From assembly GCA_037046615.1 (NCBI GenBank), contig JBAOHD010000018.1:247711-311710 (forward strand): a DNA stretch of 64,000 bases, in the 5' to 3' direction. Below are positions 25,259 through 33,771 of this stretch, one piece after another. The position numbers and the translations under genes are program-made. The number at the start of each line of letters is the position of its first letter. Position 1 is the stretch's first letter. Source of the DNA: Phosphoribacter sp037046615 (GTDB lineage: Bacteria; Actinomycetota; Actinomycetes; Actinomycetales; Dermatophilaceae). The notes under the pieces were generated by a model that ran no database searches, had not been told where the DNA came from, and saw only the letters and a program-made list of their open reading frames with translations.

Positions 25259-25966
25259 ATGCGCATTGACGTCGTGACGATCTTCCCCGATTACCTTGCC
25301 CCACTTGACCTTTCGCTCATCGGGAAGGCTCGTCGCGAGGGCACGCTGGACCTTCGGATCCATGATCTGCGCGACTACACCCACGGCCGTCATCGCACCG
25401 TCGACGACTCGCCCTACGGCGGGGGAGCTGGCATGGTGATGCGCCCCGAGCCGTGGGGCGAGGCGCTGGACGCACTCGTCGCATCGGGAGATGGCTCGGT
25501 CCCGCGGCTGCTCGTCCCAACTCCGTCCGGTATGCCGTTCAGCCAGGCGATGGCGCGCGAGCTCGCTGACGATTCGTGGCTGGCCTTCGCCTGCGGACGG
25601 TACGAGGGGATTGACGAACGCGTCCTCGACTATGCCGCAGCAACGATGCCGGTGACGCTTGTCTCCTTGGGTGACTACGTGCTCAACGGCGGCGAAGTCG
25701 CGGCGCTGGCGATCATCGAGGCAGTGGCACGGCTCATCCCCGGAGTCATCGGCAATGCCGAATCGCTGGTCGAGGAGTCGCACGAAGACGGGCTGCTGGA
25801 ATATCCCGTCTATACGAAGCCGGCGGCTTGGCGCGGGTTGGACGTGCCCGAGGTGCTCTTGTCGGGCAACCACGGGGCCATCGCGGCCTGGCGGCACGGG
25901 CAACGGGTCGAGCGCACCAGAGTGCGCCGCCCGGATCTGCTCGGTAGGAGCAGCCCGACTTCCTGA
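25259..25966 (+). CDS. trmD: tRNA (guanine-N1-)-methyltransferase TrmD
   Basis: TrmD makes m1G37 in tRNAs and prevents frameshifting. The 235-residue protein has MRIDVVTIFPDYL, the knot-fold signatures DSPYGGGAGMVMRPEP, FACGRYEGIDERV and SLGDYVLNGGEVAAL, and the C-terminal LLSGNHGAIAAWR motif. Length and start agree with the family. A ~345-bp non-coding leader separates it from rplS. Confidence 0.97.
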   Translation: MRIDVVTIFPDYLAPLDLSLIGKARREGTLDLRIHDLRDYTHGRHRTVDDSPYGGGAGMVMRPEPWGEALDALVASGDGSVPRLLVPTPSGMPFSQAMARELADDSWLAFACGRYEGIDERVLDYAAATMPVTLVSLGDYVLNGGEVAALAIIEAVARLIPGVIGNAESLVEESHEDGLLEYPVYTKPAAWRGLDVPEVLLSGNHGAIAAWRHGQRVERTRVRRPDLLGRSSPTS

Positions 25967-26311
25967 TCGGCAGATCCAGCGTCAACTCACGTTCGGTCCG
26001 ATCGGGAGGCGATCCTGTGGAGGGCCGTCCGCCAGGGCTTGGTGCTGCCCCGCGGGGGAAGGTCAGGCGATTTCCCGGTATGCCGTCCGCTCTGGCACAC
26101 TTGACCCTTGCGTCCAACGCCACACGCCCCTGCCACAGGGGGAGTGCTGCGGTCCGGCGGCGGTCCTGGTCACACGCGCATCACACGCGCACCGAGTGAC
26201 CAGACGTCAGCCGATCGCCGCCGCACGCGGCCGGCCGGACGGCATACCTGATGGACTTCCTGCGACACCCACCCGAGGCGACCTGTGGCGCCGCGAGAAA
26301 GCGACTTGATC
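25967..26311 (+). promoter_or_regulatory. Leader region of rplS with an inverted pair of the iterated octamer
   Basis: No gene is evident here. GGTATGCCGTCCG at 26077-26089 and its exact reverse complement CGGACGGCATACC at 26236-26248 flank ~146 bases that include several short palindromes (for example CCCCTGCCACAGGGG). This may be a structured L19 leader, but I cannot match it to a known leader family. Confidence 0.4.
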
Positions 26312-26686
26312 ATGCAGAAGCTCGACCACGTTGACGCCGCGTCGATCCGCACCGACGTCCCCGAGTTCCGCGCCGGCGACACCCTCAAGGTGCACGTGAA
26401 GGTCATCGAAGGCACCCGCTCGCGCGTCCAGGTCTTCCAGGGCATCGTCATCCGCCGCCACGGCTCCGGCCTCGGCGAGACCTTCACCGTGCGCAAGGTG
26501 AGCTTCGGCGTCGGTGTCGAGCGCACCTTCCCAGTGCACACGCCGATCATCGACAAGATCGAGGTCGTGACCCGTGGTGACGTCCGTCGCGCCAAGCTCT
26601 ACTACCTGCGCGACCTGCGCGGCAAGGCCGCCAAGATCAAGGAAAAGCGCGGGGACACGACGAAGTCGTCGACCACGCAGGCCTGA
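26312..26686 (+). CDS. rplS: 50S ribosomal protein L19
   Basis: L19 sits at the subunit interface. The 124-residue protein (MQKLDHVDAASIRTDVPEF) has the conserved GDTLKVHVKVIEGTRSRVQVFQG, GVGVERTFPVHTPIIDKIEV and RRAKLYYLRDLRGKAAKIKE stretches. ATG 26312 is used; an upstream in-frame GTG would add only nine unconserved residues. lepB follows 54 bases later. Confidence 0.97.
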   Translation: MQKLDHVDAASIRTDVPEFRAGDTLKVHVKVIEGTRSRVQVFQGIVIRRHGSGLGETFTVRKVSFGVGVERTFPVHTPIIDKIEVVTRGDVRRAKLYYLRDLRGKAAKIKEKRGDTTKSSTTQA

Positions 26687-26740
26687 TCGACGTCCGGTTG
26701 CGTCGGCGATCGCCTCGCGTGCCTCGTCCGGTCCGAGACC

Positions 26741-27487
26741 GTGGCTAGGGACGCCGTGACGCCGGCTGGTGGGGTGCCGACGCCGGGACCTCCAGATCCT
26801 GACGGTTTGTCACATCCGCGCAGCAGCCGTCGGGCACGCACCGAGCTCGGTCAGTGGATCCGCACGTTTGGGATCGCTCTGGTCGTCATGGTGGTGATCC
26901 GGGCCTTCCTCGTGCAGTCCTTCGTCGTCCCGACCGGGTCGATGGAAAACACGTTGGTGCCCGGAGATCGCATCTTGGTCTCACGTCTGGACCGCGGTCC
27001 ATCGATCGAGCGCGGTGACGTGGTCGTGTTCGACGGCACGGATACGTGGGGCGCGCCGTCGACGGCCTCGCGCCAGACCGGCATTGCAGGCATCCTGTCC
27101 TCGATGGCTTCCTTCGTGTCACTCGGCTCGGGCGCCGACTATGTCAAGCGGGTCGTCGGTGTCCCCGGGGACCGAGTCAAGTGCTGCGACACCGCCGGGC
27201 GGCTCACCGTCAACGGCGTCGTGGTCGATGAGCCCTACCTCTATCCCGGCAACGCGGCGAGCACGACGCCCTTCGACGTGATCGTGCCCGCCGGACGGAT
27301 CTGGGTCATGGGAGACCACCGCAGCAACTCCGCGGACTCGCGCGCCCACCTGGGGCAGCCCGGCGGGGGGATGATCCCTCTCGATGACGTCGTCGGACGG
27401 GCCTGGTTGCGGTACTGGCCGCTGGACCGGATCGGGTCGATCGCTCCCGCTCCCAGCCTCTCGTCGATCCCCACGGCCGCGCCATGA
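26741..27487 (+). CDS. lepB: Signal peptidase I (first of two)
   Basis: This enzyme removes signal peptides from exported proteins at the outer face of the membrane. The 248-residue protein has a membrane helix (~43-60), the catalytic Ser67 in PTGSMENTL and the general-base Lys135 in YVKRVVGVPGD, then the GDHRSNSADSRAH box. A single N-terminal helix is typical of Gram-positive type. The start is GTG 26741. Its stop overlaps the ATG of a second signal peptidase gene by four bases, so both are made together. Confidence 0.95.
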   Translation: MARDAVTPAGGVPTPGPPDPDGLSHPRSSRRARTELGQWIRTFGIALVVMVVIRAFLVQSFVVPTGSMENTLVPGDRILVSRLDRGPSIERGDVVVFDGTDTWGAPSTASRQTGIAGILSSMASFVSLGSGADYVKRVVGVPGDRVKCCDTAGRLTVNGVVVDEPYLYPGNAASTTPFDVIVPAGRIWVMGDHRSNSADSRAHLGQPGGGMIPLDDVVGRAWLRYWPLDRIGSIAPAPSLSSIPTAAP

Positions 27488-28326
27488 GCGGCGGCGACGC
27501 GTCGGAGCAGACCCCGGAGCAGGCCCCTGGGCAGACCCCGGATCAGACCCCGGGCGAACGAGCCGCACGAGCCGGACGACCGCAGACCCGGCGGGAGGTG
27601 CGCCTCGAGCAACGGCGGCAACGCCGCGCCCAGCGCTCCGCCATGAGCAACCTCCTCGCAGTGCTCAAGGAGGTGGGGATCGTCGTGTCGCTTGCGGTGG
27701 TGCTCTCCCTCCTGGTCAAGACCTTCCTCGTCCAGCCGTTCCACATCCCATCCGGCTCGATGGAAAACACGCTGATCAAGGACGACCGTGTCGTTGTGAG
27801 CAAATTGACGCCAGGTCCTTTCGACGTGCAGCGTGGGGATGTCATCGTGTTTACCGATCCGGGACAGTGGCTCGGCAACCCGCCCCCCAAGCAGCGGTCG
27901 GCTCTGCAGAGCGTGCTTATCTTCCTCGGACTGGCCCCGGACGACTCGGACGACCATCTCGTCAAGCGGGTCATCGGCCTGCCCGGAGATCGCGTCGAAT
28001 GCTGTTCGGTCGACGGACGGATCATCGTCAACGGCGTCCCGATCGTCGAGCCCTACGTCAAGATCGGAGACACCCCCGCCGGGGGACGACCCGCCTTTGA
28101 CATCCGCGTCCCGGAGGGTCACGTCTGGGTCATGGGCGATCACCGCAGCGACTCGGCGGACTCCCGCGCCCACGACGACGGGACGGGTGCCAAAGGTTCG
28201 GTGCCGCTGGACTCGATCCAGGGCAAGGCTGTGGCCGTCGTGTGGCCGTTGGCGCGGTGGTCGATGATTTCGACGCCATCCGAGGCATTCAGTTCGGTGC
28301 CGCCACCGGCGGCCACAACGCCGTGA
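27484..28326 (+). CDS. lepB: Signal peptidase I (second of two)
   Basis: This 280-residue paralogue of the preceding gene carries Ser92 in PSGSMENTLI, Lys161 in HLVKRVIGLPGD and the GDHRSDSADSRAH box. It differs by a long, charged Gln/Arg-rich cytoplasmic N-terminus (residues 1-55) before the membrane helix (~60-82), and by a longer insert (PGQWLGNPPPKQRS) in the catalytic domain. Tandem signal peptidases may divide substrates. It overlaps its neighbours at both ends (ATGA upstream, GTGA with rnhB). Confidence 0.95.
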   Translation: MSGGDASEQTPEQAPGQTPDQTPGERAARAGRPQTRREVRLEQRRQRRAQRSAMSNLLAVLKEVGIVVSLAVVLSLLVKTFLVQPFHIPSGSMENTLIKDDRVVVSKLTPGPFDVQRGDVIVFTDPGQWLGNPPPKQRSALQSVLIFLGLAPDDSDDHLVKRVIGLPGDRVECCSVDGRIIVNGVPIVEPYVKIGDTPAGGRPAFDIRVPEGHVWVMGDHRSDSADSRAHDDGTGAKGSVPLDSIQGKAVAVVWPLARWSMISTPSEAFSSVPPPAATTP

Positions 28327-29177
28327 CGCGTCCCGCAGCTCGCGTGGCCGCCTCGGCGTCTCCTGGGCGCACACTTCGCGGGCGCGGCATACCGTCGCTG
28401 CGGGTCGAACGAGCATTGCATCGTCAGGGTTACCCTGTCGTCGCGGGGATGGATGAGGTCGGCCGCGGAGCCCTCGCCGGGCCCGTCTCCGTCGGCCTGG
28501 TCGTCGTCACGGAGTCCTCGCGCTCGGCTCCCCAAGGGGTCCGCGACTCGAAGCTGCTCGCGCCGCTAGCCCGGGAGGCCCTCGTGCCGCGCATCCGCCG
28601 CTGGGCCGTCGGGTATGCCGTCGGACACGCCTCCGCACTGGAGATCGATGCCATCGGCATCATGGCCGCGCTTCGGCTGGCGGGTCTGCGAGCCCTTGAC
28701 GCCCTTCCCGTGCGACCTGATGTCATCGTCCTCGACGGCAACCACGACTGGCTCACCGCGCCCGAGGACGTCGGACTCCTTGCGTTCGCGGACGAGAGCG
28801 CGGCAGGTCGGACCCCGCCCGTGGAGACGATGATCAAGGCCGACCTGCGGTGCTCGTCGGTCGCTGCGGCCTCAGTGCTGGCCAAGGTCGAACGCGACGC
28901 GATCATGGTGGGGCTCTCGGGTGACCACCCTGCATACCGCTGGGAGGTCAACAAGGGGTATGCCGCCCCGGAGCACCTCGACGCGCTTGAGCGCCACGGC
29001 CCGTGCGACGTCCACCGACGCTCGTGGCGGCTGCGTGTCCCGACCCCGCAGGTGGTAGAACCAGGGGTAGGAGCAGGAGACGAAGTCGCCACCTTCGGGT
29101 CCTCCACCGAGACAGCAGCACCGTGGACGAGTCAGATGGGGCAGACGGATGGGTCACCGATGGGGACGGGTCGATGA
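28323..29177 (+). CDS. rnhB: Ribonuclease HII
   Basis: RNase HII nicks RNA-DNA hybrids at embedded ribonucleotides. The protein has the DEVGRG motif (GMDEVGRGALAGPV), RDSKLL, DGNHDWL and the C-terminal GYAAPEHLDALERHGPCDVHRRSW. At about 284 residues it is longer than usual (~200-230): an N-terminal ~35-residue extension and a C-terminal, poorly conserved Gly/Glu-rich tail of ~50 residues. GTG 28323 overlaps the lepB stop, which supports this start. The stop overlaps the next ATG (ATGA). Confidence 0.94.
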   Translation: MTRPAARVAASASPGRTLRGRGIPSLRVERALHRQGYPVVAGMDEVGRGALAGPVSVGLVVVTESSRSAPQGVRDSKLLAPLAREALVPRIRRWAVGYAVGHASALEIDAIGIMAALRLAGLRALDALPVRPDVIVLDGNHDWLTAPEDVGLLAFADESAAGRTPPVETMIKADLRCSSVAAASVLAKVERDAIMVGLSGDHPAYRWEVNKGYAAPEHLDALERHGPCDVHRRSWRLRVPTPQVVEPGVGAGDEVATFGSSTETAAPWTSQMGQTDGSPMGTGR

Positions 29178-29479
29178 GTTCTGAGGATCTCGAGAAGTAC
29201 GAAACCGAGCAGGAACTCGCCCTTTACCGCGAATACCGCGACGTGGTGTCGCTGTTTTCCCATGTCGTCGAGACCGAGCGGCGCTTCTACCTGTGCAATG
29301 CGGTCGACATGAAGGTGCGGTCAGACGGCGGCGAGGTCTTCTTTGACGTCACCATGCACGACGCGTGGGTGTGGGACATCTACCGGCCGGCGCGGTTCGT
29401 CAAGTCGGTCCGCGTGGTGACCTTCAAGGACGTCAACATCGAGGAACTGTCGAAGTCGGAGCTGCGGCTGCCTTCCTGA
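29174..29479 (+). CDS. DUF2469 family protein
   Basis: A 101-residue acidic protein (MSSEDLEKYETEQELALYRE) with the family hallmarks VETERRFYLCNAVDM and VTMHDAWVWDIYRPARFVKSVRVVTFKDVN. DUF2469 is almost confined to actinobacteria and always sits between rnhB and yraN. Its role is unknown. The start overlaps the rnhB stop by four bases. Confidence 0.93.
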   Translation: MSSEDLEKYETEQELALYREYRDVVSLFSHVVETERRFYLCNAVDMKVRSDGGEVFFDVTMHDAWVWDIYRPARFVKSVRVVTFKDVNIEELSKSELRLPS

Positions 29480-29583
29480 GACCTCCTGCGCGTCATCCAC
29501 AACGCTGGCGGTCACCTCCCCATCGTCCACAGCCAGGCCGTCCGCTCGTCGTGGGCAGCGACGAATCGGGCCAATCTCGGGTC

Positions 29584-30030
29584 ATGTCCATGACCGCGCC
29601 GGCCCCGTCCGGATCTGAGGCTGTCCCCTGCGCCCCGCAGCAGTCACCGGCGGCAGTGCGCCTGGCGCAGAGGTCGCCGCGCACCGCGGCGCTCGGCGAC
29701 TACGGCGAGCGGCTCGCCGCGCGATACCTTCGCGAGCACGGCTTCGAGGTGCTGGACACGAAGTGGCGCGCTCGGGACGGCGAGATCGACATCGTCGCGA
29801 GGGAGGGGTCGGCGCTCGTCGTCTGCGAGGTGAAGACGCGACGGCACGAGGCGTTTGGTCATCCGCGAGAAGCCGTGACCGTCCGCAAGCTCGCCCGACT
29901 GCGCCGGTTGGCTGCCCAGTGGCTCGATCACCAGACTCACTCCTTCGGGGACATCCGGATCGACGTGGTTGCCATCCTTCGACCCCCACGTGGGGCGGCC
30001 GTCGTGGAGCACCTGCGGGGTGTGGGCTGA
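29584..30030 (+). CDS. UPF0102 (YraN-like) endonuclease-fold protein
   Basis: A 148-residue protein with the YraN core GDYGERLAARYLREHGFEVL, the restriction-endonuclease-like DGEIDIVAREGSALVVCEVKTR (D-ExK motif) and VTVRKLARLRRLAAQWL. The function is not settled; the fold suggests nucleic-acid cleavage. The first ~35 residues are Pro/Ser-rich and poorly conserved, so a later start is possible. The stop overlaps the comM start (TGATG). Confidence 0.9.
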   Translation: MSMTAPAPSGSEAVPCAPQQSPAAVRLAQRSPRTAALGDYGERLAARYLREHGFEVLDTKWRARDGEIDIVAREGSALVVCEVKTRRHEAFGHPREAVTVRKLARLRRLAAQWLDHQTHSFGDIRIDVVAILRPPRGAAVVEHLRGVG

Positions 30031-31571
30031 TGGGCCTCGGACGCACCCAAGCGGTGGGATTGCTCGGCATCGACGGCTTCGTCGTCGATGTGGAGTCAGA
30101 TGTGTCACCCGGCCTGCCGGCGTTCACCATCGGTGGGCGGGCCGATACCGCGTGCGCGCAGGCTCCCGACCGGGTGCGGGCGGGGGCCGCCAACTGCGGC
30201 CACCCCATCCCGCAGCGGCGGGTGACGATCAATCTCTCGCCCGCGTCGGTCCCCAAGATCGGTTCGGGGTTCGACCTGGCCATCGTTGTGGCGACCCTCG
30301 TCGCTGCCGGTGAGATCCCTCAACGACAGGTCGCCGACGTCGTCCACATCGGGGAGCTCGGTCTCGACGGCAGCGTCAGGGCGGTGCGCGGGGTGCTCCC
30401 GCTCGTTGTCGCGGCCCGGCGAGCGTCAGTCACGCGGGTTGTTGTGCCGTTGGCGTGTGCCGCAGAGGCGCGCCTCGTCGAGGGCATCGAGGTCATTCCG
30501 GTGTCGAGTCTGCACGAACTCGTCCTCCGCTATCGCGCACTCGACCGAGGGGAGACTCCTCCCGCACTCGCGGACCCACCGGTGCCCGAGGAGTCGGCGC
30601 CGCCTGTGCCCGATCTGGCCGATGTCGTGGGGCAAGCCCTCGCGCGGGTTGCTCTGGAGGTCGCTGCCGCTGGTGGGCACCACCTCTACCTCGTGGGACC
30701 GCCGGGAGCCGGCAAGTCGATGCTCGCCGAGCGCCTTCCGGGGCTGCTTCCGCCGCTGACCGACGAGCAGGCCCTCGAGGTCAGCGCGATCGCGTCGATC
30801 ACCGGACGATTGGCCTCGGGAGCAGGGCTGTGTCGCCGCGCGCCCCTCGTCGCCCCCCATCACGGGGCGTCGATGGCCGCACTCATCGGCGGAGGGTCAG
30901 GGCTGGTCATGCCCGGCGCGGTCACTCAGGCTCATCACGGGGTGCTCTTCCTCGATGAGGCGCCGGAGTTCAACGGCAGTGTGTTGCAGGCTTTGCGGCA
31001 GCCGATCGAGACCGGGGTCGTCGTGGTCGCTCGGGCGTCGGGTCGATACCGCTTCCCGTGCCGGTTCCAGCTCGTCCTGGCGGCCAATCCCTGCCCCTGT
31101 GGCTTCGGCTTCGGTAAAGGAGAGCGGTGCACGTGCAGCACGGTGCAGTTGCGGGGCTACGCCAATCGGCTCTCGGGTCCACTCCTTGACCGGATCGACC
31201 TTCAAGTGCACGTCCCCACGCCGCCCAGGGCGGCCTTGCTGGGACCCCCGGGGGAGACATCGGCGACGGTGGCTGCCCGGGTCCTCACGGCGCGCGCGAC
31301 CCAGGCGGAGCGCTGGGAGGACACGGGGTATGCCGTCAACGGTCAGGTTCCCGGTCCGATCCTGAGGTCGAGGCCGTTCCGCCTGTCTGCCGACTGCACG
31401 GTCGACCTCGATCGGGCGGTGGACCATGGCCTGCTGTCGCTGCGGGGCTACGACCGATGCCTCCGGGTCGCCTGGACGATCGCCGACTTGGCCGGGCGCA
31501 CATCGCCAGGGCGGCACGACGTCGGTGTCGCCCTCTCGATGCGGCGCCATCGCGCGAGGGCCGCTTCATGA
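30030..31571 (+). CDS. comM: YifB/ComM family Mg-chelatase-like AAA+ ATPase
   Basis: ComM is a hexameric helicase that promotes branch migration during natural transformation in Gram-negative bacteria. The 513-residue protein has an N-terminal Lon-like fold (VEVESDVSPGLPAFTIGG-like), Walker A GPPGAGKSMLAERLPGLLPPL (~222-242), Walker B GVLFLDEAPEF, and the zinc loop NPCPCGFGFGKGERCTCS. Here it is between yraN and dprA, with overlaps at both ends. The presence of comM and dprA is compatible with DNA uptake, but both are widespread and do not prove competence. Confidence 0.94.
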   Translation: MGLGRTQAVGLLGIDGFVVDVESDVSPGLPAFTIGGRADTACAQAPDRVRAGAANCGHPIPQRRVTINLSPASVPKIGSGFDLAIVVATLVAAGEIPQRQVADVVHIGELGLDGSVRAVRGVLPLVVAARRASVTRVVVPLACAAEARLVEGIEVIPVSSLHELVLRYRALDRGETPPALADPPVPEESAPPVPDLADVVGQALARVALEVAAAGGHHLYLVGPPGAGKSMLAERLPGLLPPLTDEQALEVSAIASITGRLASGAGLCRRAPLVAPHHGASMAALIGGGSGLVMPGAVTQAHHGVLFLDEAPEFNGSVLQALRQPIETGVVVVARASGRYRFPCRFQLVLAANPCPCGFGFGKGERCTCSTVQLRGYANRLSGPLLDRIDLQVHVPTPPRAALLGPPGETSATVAARVLTARATQAERWEDTGYAVNGQVPGPILRSRPFRLSADCTVDLDRAVDHGLLSLRGYDRCLRVAWTIADLAGRTSPGRHDVGVALSMRRHRARAAS

Positions 31572-32731
31572 CGACGGTTGGTCGGGGTCTTTCGATCCCG
31601 TCGAGCGTGGTCGCGTCCGAGCGCGCTGCCCGGGCCGCCTGGTCCCAGATCGCCGAGCCTGACGACCCTCGGGTCACGGGATTCATCAGCGCTCACGGGC
31701 CGATCGACGGACTCGTCGCCGCGCTGCAGAGCATCGATCCACAGCACCGCATCTTCGCGCAGCGCGCCCATCGGACCGACCTCGGGGCTGCCGCTGAGTT
31801 TGCCCGACGTCAAGGAATCCACCTTCTCGTGCCGGGAGATCCCCACTGGCCTGTCGGGGTGGATGACGTGGCGCACCCTCCCGTCTGCCTCTGGGTGCGC
31901 GGCGACCCAGATCTTTCGGGACTCCGCCAGCGATCGGTGGCCATCGTGGGGTCACGCATGAGCACCCCCTACGGCGAGCACCTGTCCACCGAGATTGCCG
32001 CGGGTGTGTCGGAGCGGGGCTTCACGGTCGTGTCGGGTGCAGCCTTCGGGATCGACCGGGCGGCTCATCTGGGGGCACTCTCGACCGGTCGCGCCACGGT
32101 GGCCGTCATGGCAGGCGGAGTCGACCGTGCCTACCCCGTCGCGCACACGGCGCTGCTGCACGAGATCGGGGCCTCGGGGGCTGTTGTGTCGGAAGCGCCT
32201 CCTGGGTGGGCTCCCACGAGGCCGCGTTTCCTTCTGCGCAACCGACTCATCGCGACGATGACCACTGGCACAGTCGTCGTGGAGGCAGGGCTGCGGTCCG
32301 GTTCGTTGAACACGGCTCGCTGTGCCGAAGCCCATTCCCGCCCTGTTGGGGCGGTCCCGGGACCGGTCACGTCGGCCGTGTCTGCCGGCTGTCACAAGGC
32401 GATCCGCGACGGTCTCGCGGTGTTGGTCAGCGATGCCACGGATGTGGCCGACCTGATCGGGGTGCTCGGCGCCGACGCCGCCCCGCATGTCAGTGGCCCG
32501 GTCAGTCCAGAGGACCGGCTGGCACCCCTCGAAAGGGTGACGTTTACTGCGGTCCCGCACCGTGCGCCGGTGTCGATCGACGCTGTTGCCTTCGCCGCAG
32601 GCCTAACGCCGATAGAAGTGATGGGAGCGCTGGCGCGGCTAGAGCTGGACGGATTCGTCGTCCAGAGCGACGGTGGGTGGAAACGCGTCCCCACACGCAC
32701 CCGCGGGTCAGGGCAGGCGCGGGGTGGGTGA
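31568..32731 (+). CDS. dprA: DNA-processing protein DprA
   Basis: DprA loads RecA on incoming single-stranded DNA. The 387-residue protein has an N-terminal SAM/HhH-like part and a Rossmann core with VAIVGSRMSTPYGEH, SGAAFGIDRAAHLGAL, AVMAGGVDRAYP, FLLRNRLIATMTTGTVVVEAGLRSGSLNTA and AVPGPVTS. A C-terminal winged-helix (SIDAVAFAAGLTPIEVMGALARLELDGFV) completes it. The start overlaps the comM stop (ATGA) and the stop overlaps the next gene (TGATG). Confidence 0.95.
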   Translation: MTTVGRGLSIPSSVVASERAARAAWSQIAEPDDPRVTGFISAHGPIDGLVAALQSIDPQHRIFAQRAHRTDLGAAAEFARRQGIHLLVPGDPHWPVGVDDVAHPPVCLWVRGDPDLSGLRQRSVAIVGSRMSTPYGEHLSTEIAAGVSERGFTVVSGAAFGIDRAAHLGALSTGRATVAVMAGGVDRAYPVAHTALLHEIGASGAVVSEAPPGWAPTRPRFLLRNRLIATMTTGTVVVEAGLRSGSLNTARCAEAHSRPVGAVPGPVTSAVSAGCHKAIRDGLAVLVSDATDVADLIGVLGADAAPHVSGPVSPEDRLAPLERVTFTAVPHRAPVSIDAVAFAAGLTPIEVMGALARLELDGFVVQSDGGWKRVPTRTRGSGQARGG

Positions 32732-33696
32732 TGTGCGACCGTGGGGGAGTGACGAGTCCCAGCCCGACAGAGTCCTTCGACGAACTCCGCGAGGCTTTCG
32801 ACCGGCATATGAGCGCCGAGCGCAACCTCTCGACCCATACGCGGCGGGCCTATGGGGGCGACATCGACGACCTCGTGGAGTTCCTCCGAAGCGCGCGGGA
32901 CGTCGAATCCTTTGATGAGGTCACGTTGGCCGACCTTCGGGCGTGGCTCGGTGAGCAATCGCGGCGGGGCGCTCGATCGACGGTGGCCCGTCGCGCTGCA
33001 GCCGCACGCACCTTCTTCCGGTGGGCCACGCGGACCCGGAGAATCGCCAGCGATCCCTCCTTACGGCTGCGAGCTCCGGCCCGGCAAGCGACCCTGCCTC
33101 ACGTCCTGCGGGCCGAGACTGCCGGTCAGCTCCTCGATGCCGCTCATGTCACCGACGGCGATGACACCGACACCGACACCGACACCGATACCGCGATGAA
33201 TGCTCGCAACCGCGCCATCGTGGAGTTGCTCTACGCCACGGGGATCCGCGTCGGCGAACTCGTGGCCGCTGACATTGATGACGTCGACCTTGCGCTCGCT
33301 GTCGTGCGGGTCATGGGCAAAGGAGGTAAGGAGCGGGTCGTCCCCTTCGGGGGACCCGCCCGCACGGCAGTGTCCGCATGGCTGCAGCATCGGGGGACTC
33401 TTGTTGTCGAGGGCAGCGGTCCGGCGCTGTTCCTCGGTCGGCGGGGGCGGCGCGTGGACCCACGGCAGGTCCGTGACGTCGTGCACGTGGCGGCACAGCG
33501 TGTGCCAGACGCCCCCGACATCGGTCCGCACGGGCTGCGACACAGCGCTGCCACCCACCTTCTCGAAGGGGGAGCAGACCTGCGGATCGTGCAGGAGTTG
33601 CTGGGGCACTCAAGTCTGGCGACGACCCAGATCTACACCCACGTCAGTCCGGAGCGTCTCAGGCGCAGCTACGAGCAAGCGCATCCGCGTGCCTGA
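32731..33696 (+). CDS. xerC: Tyrosine recombinase XerC
   Basis: XerC/D-type recombinases resolve chromosome dimers at dif sites. The 321-residue protein has a SAM-like core-binding domain (LSTHTRRAYGGDIDDLVEFL) and a catalytic domain with Arg in YATGIRVGELVA, Lys in VMGKGGKERVVPF, HGLRHSAATH, LGHSSLATTQIYTH and the Tyr nucleophile. Between ~145 and 158 an Asp-Thr repeat (DGDDTDTDTDTDTA) encoded by a hexanucleotide repeat interrupts the usual linker. ATG 32731 overlaps the dprA stop; a GTG at 32749 is a possible alternative. Confidence 0.93.
   Translation: MCDRGGVTSPSPTESFDELREAFDRHMSAERNLSTHTRRAYGGDIDDLVEFLRSARDVESFDEVTLADLRAWLGEQSRRGARSTVARRAAAARTFFRWATRTRRIASDPSLRLRAPARQATLPHVLRAETAGQLLDAAHVTDGDDTDTDTDTDTAMNARNRAIVELLYATGIRVGELVAADIDDVDLALAVVRVMGKGGKERVVPFGGPARTAVSAWLQHRGTLVVEGSGPALFLGRRGRRVDPRQVRDVVHVAAQRVPDAPDIGPHGLRHSAATHLLEGGADLRIVQELLGHSSLATTQIYTHVSPERLRRSYEQAHPRA
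33163..33192 (+). repeat. Five GACACC hexanucleotide repeats inside xerC
   Basis: Four GACACC units and one GATACC variant run head to tail and encode Asp-Thr repeats in the linker of XerC. Changes in copy number would keep the frame. Confidence 0.9.
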
Positions 33697-33771
33697 GGTG
33701 CGCCCCGCGCCTGGGGTCTGACACCATTGCTCGACGTAATCCCATCCCGACGCGAGAGGTGTGACCGCGCC

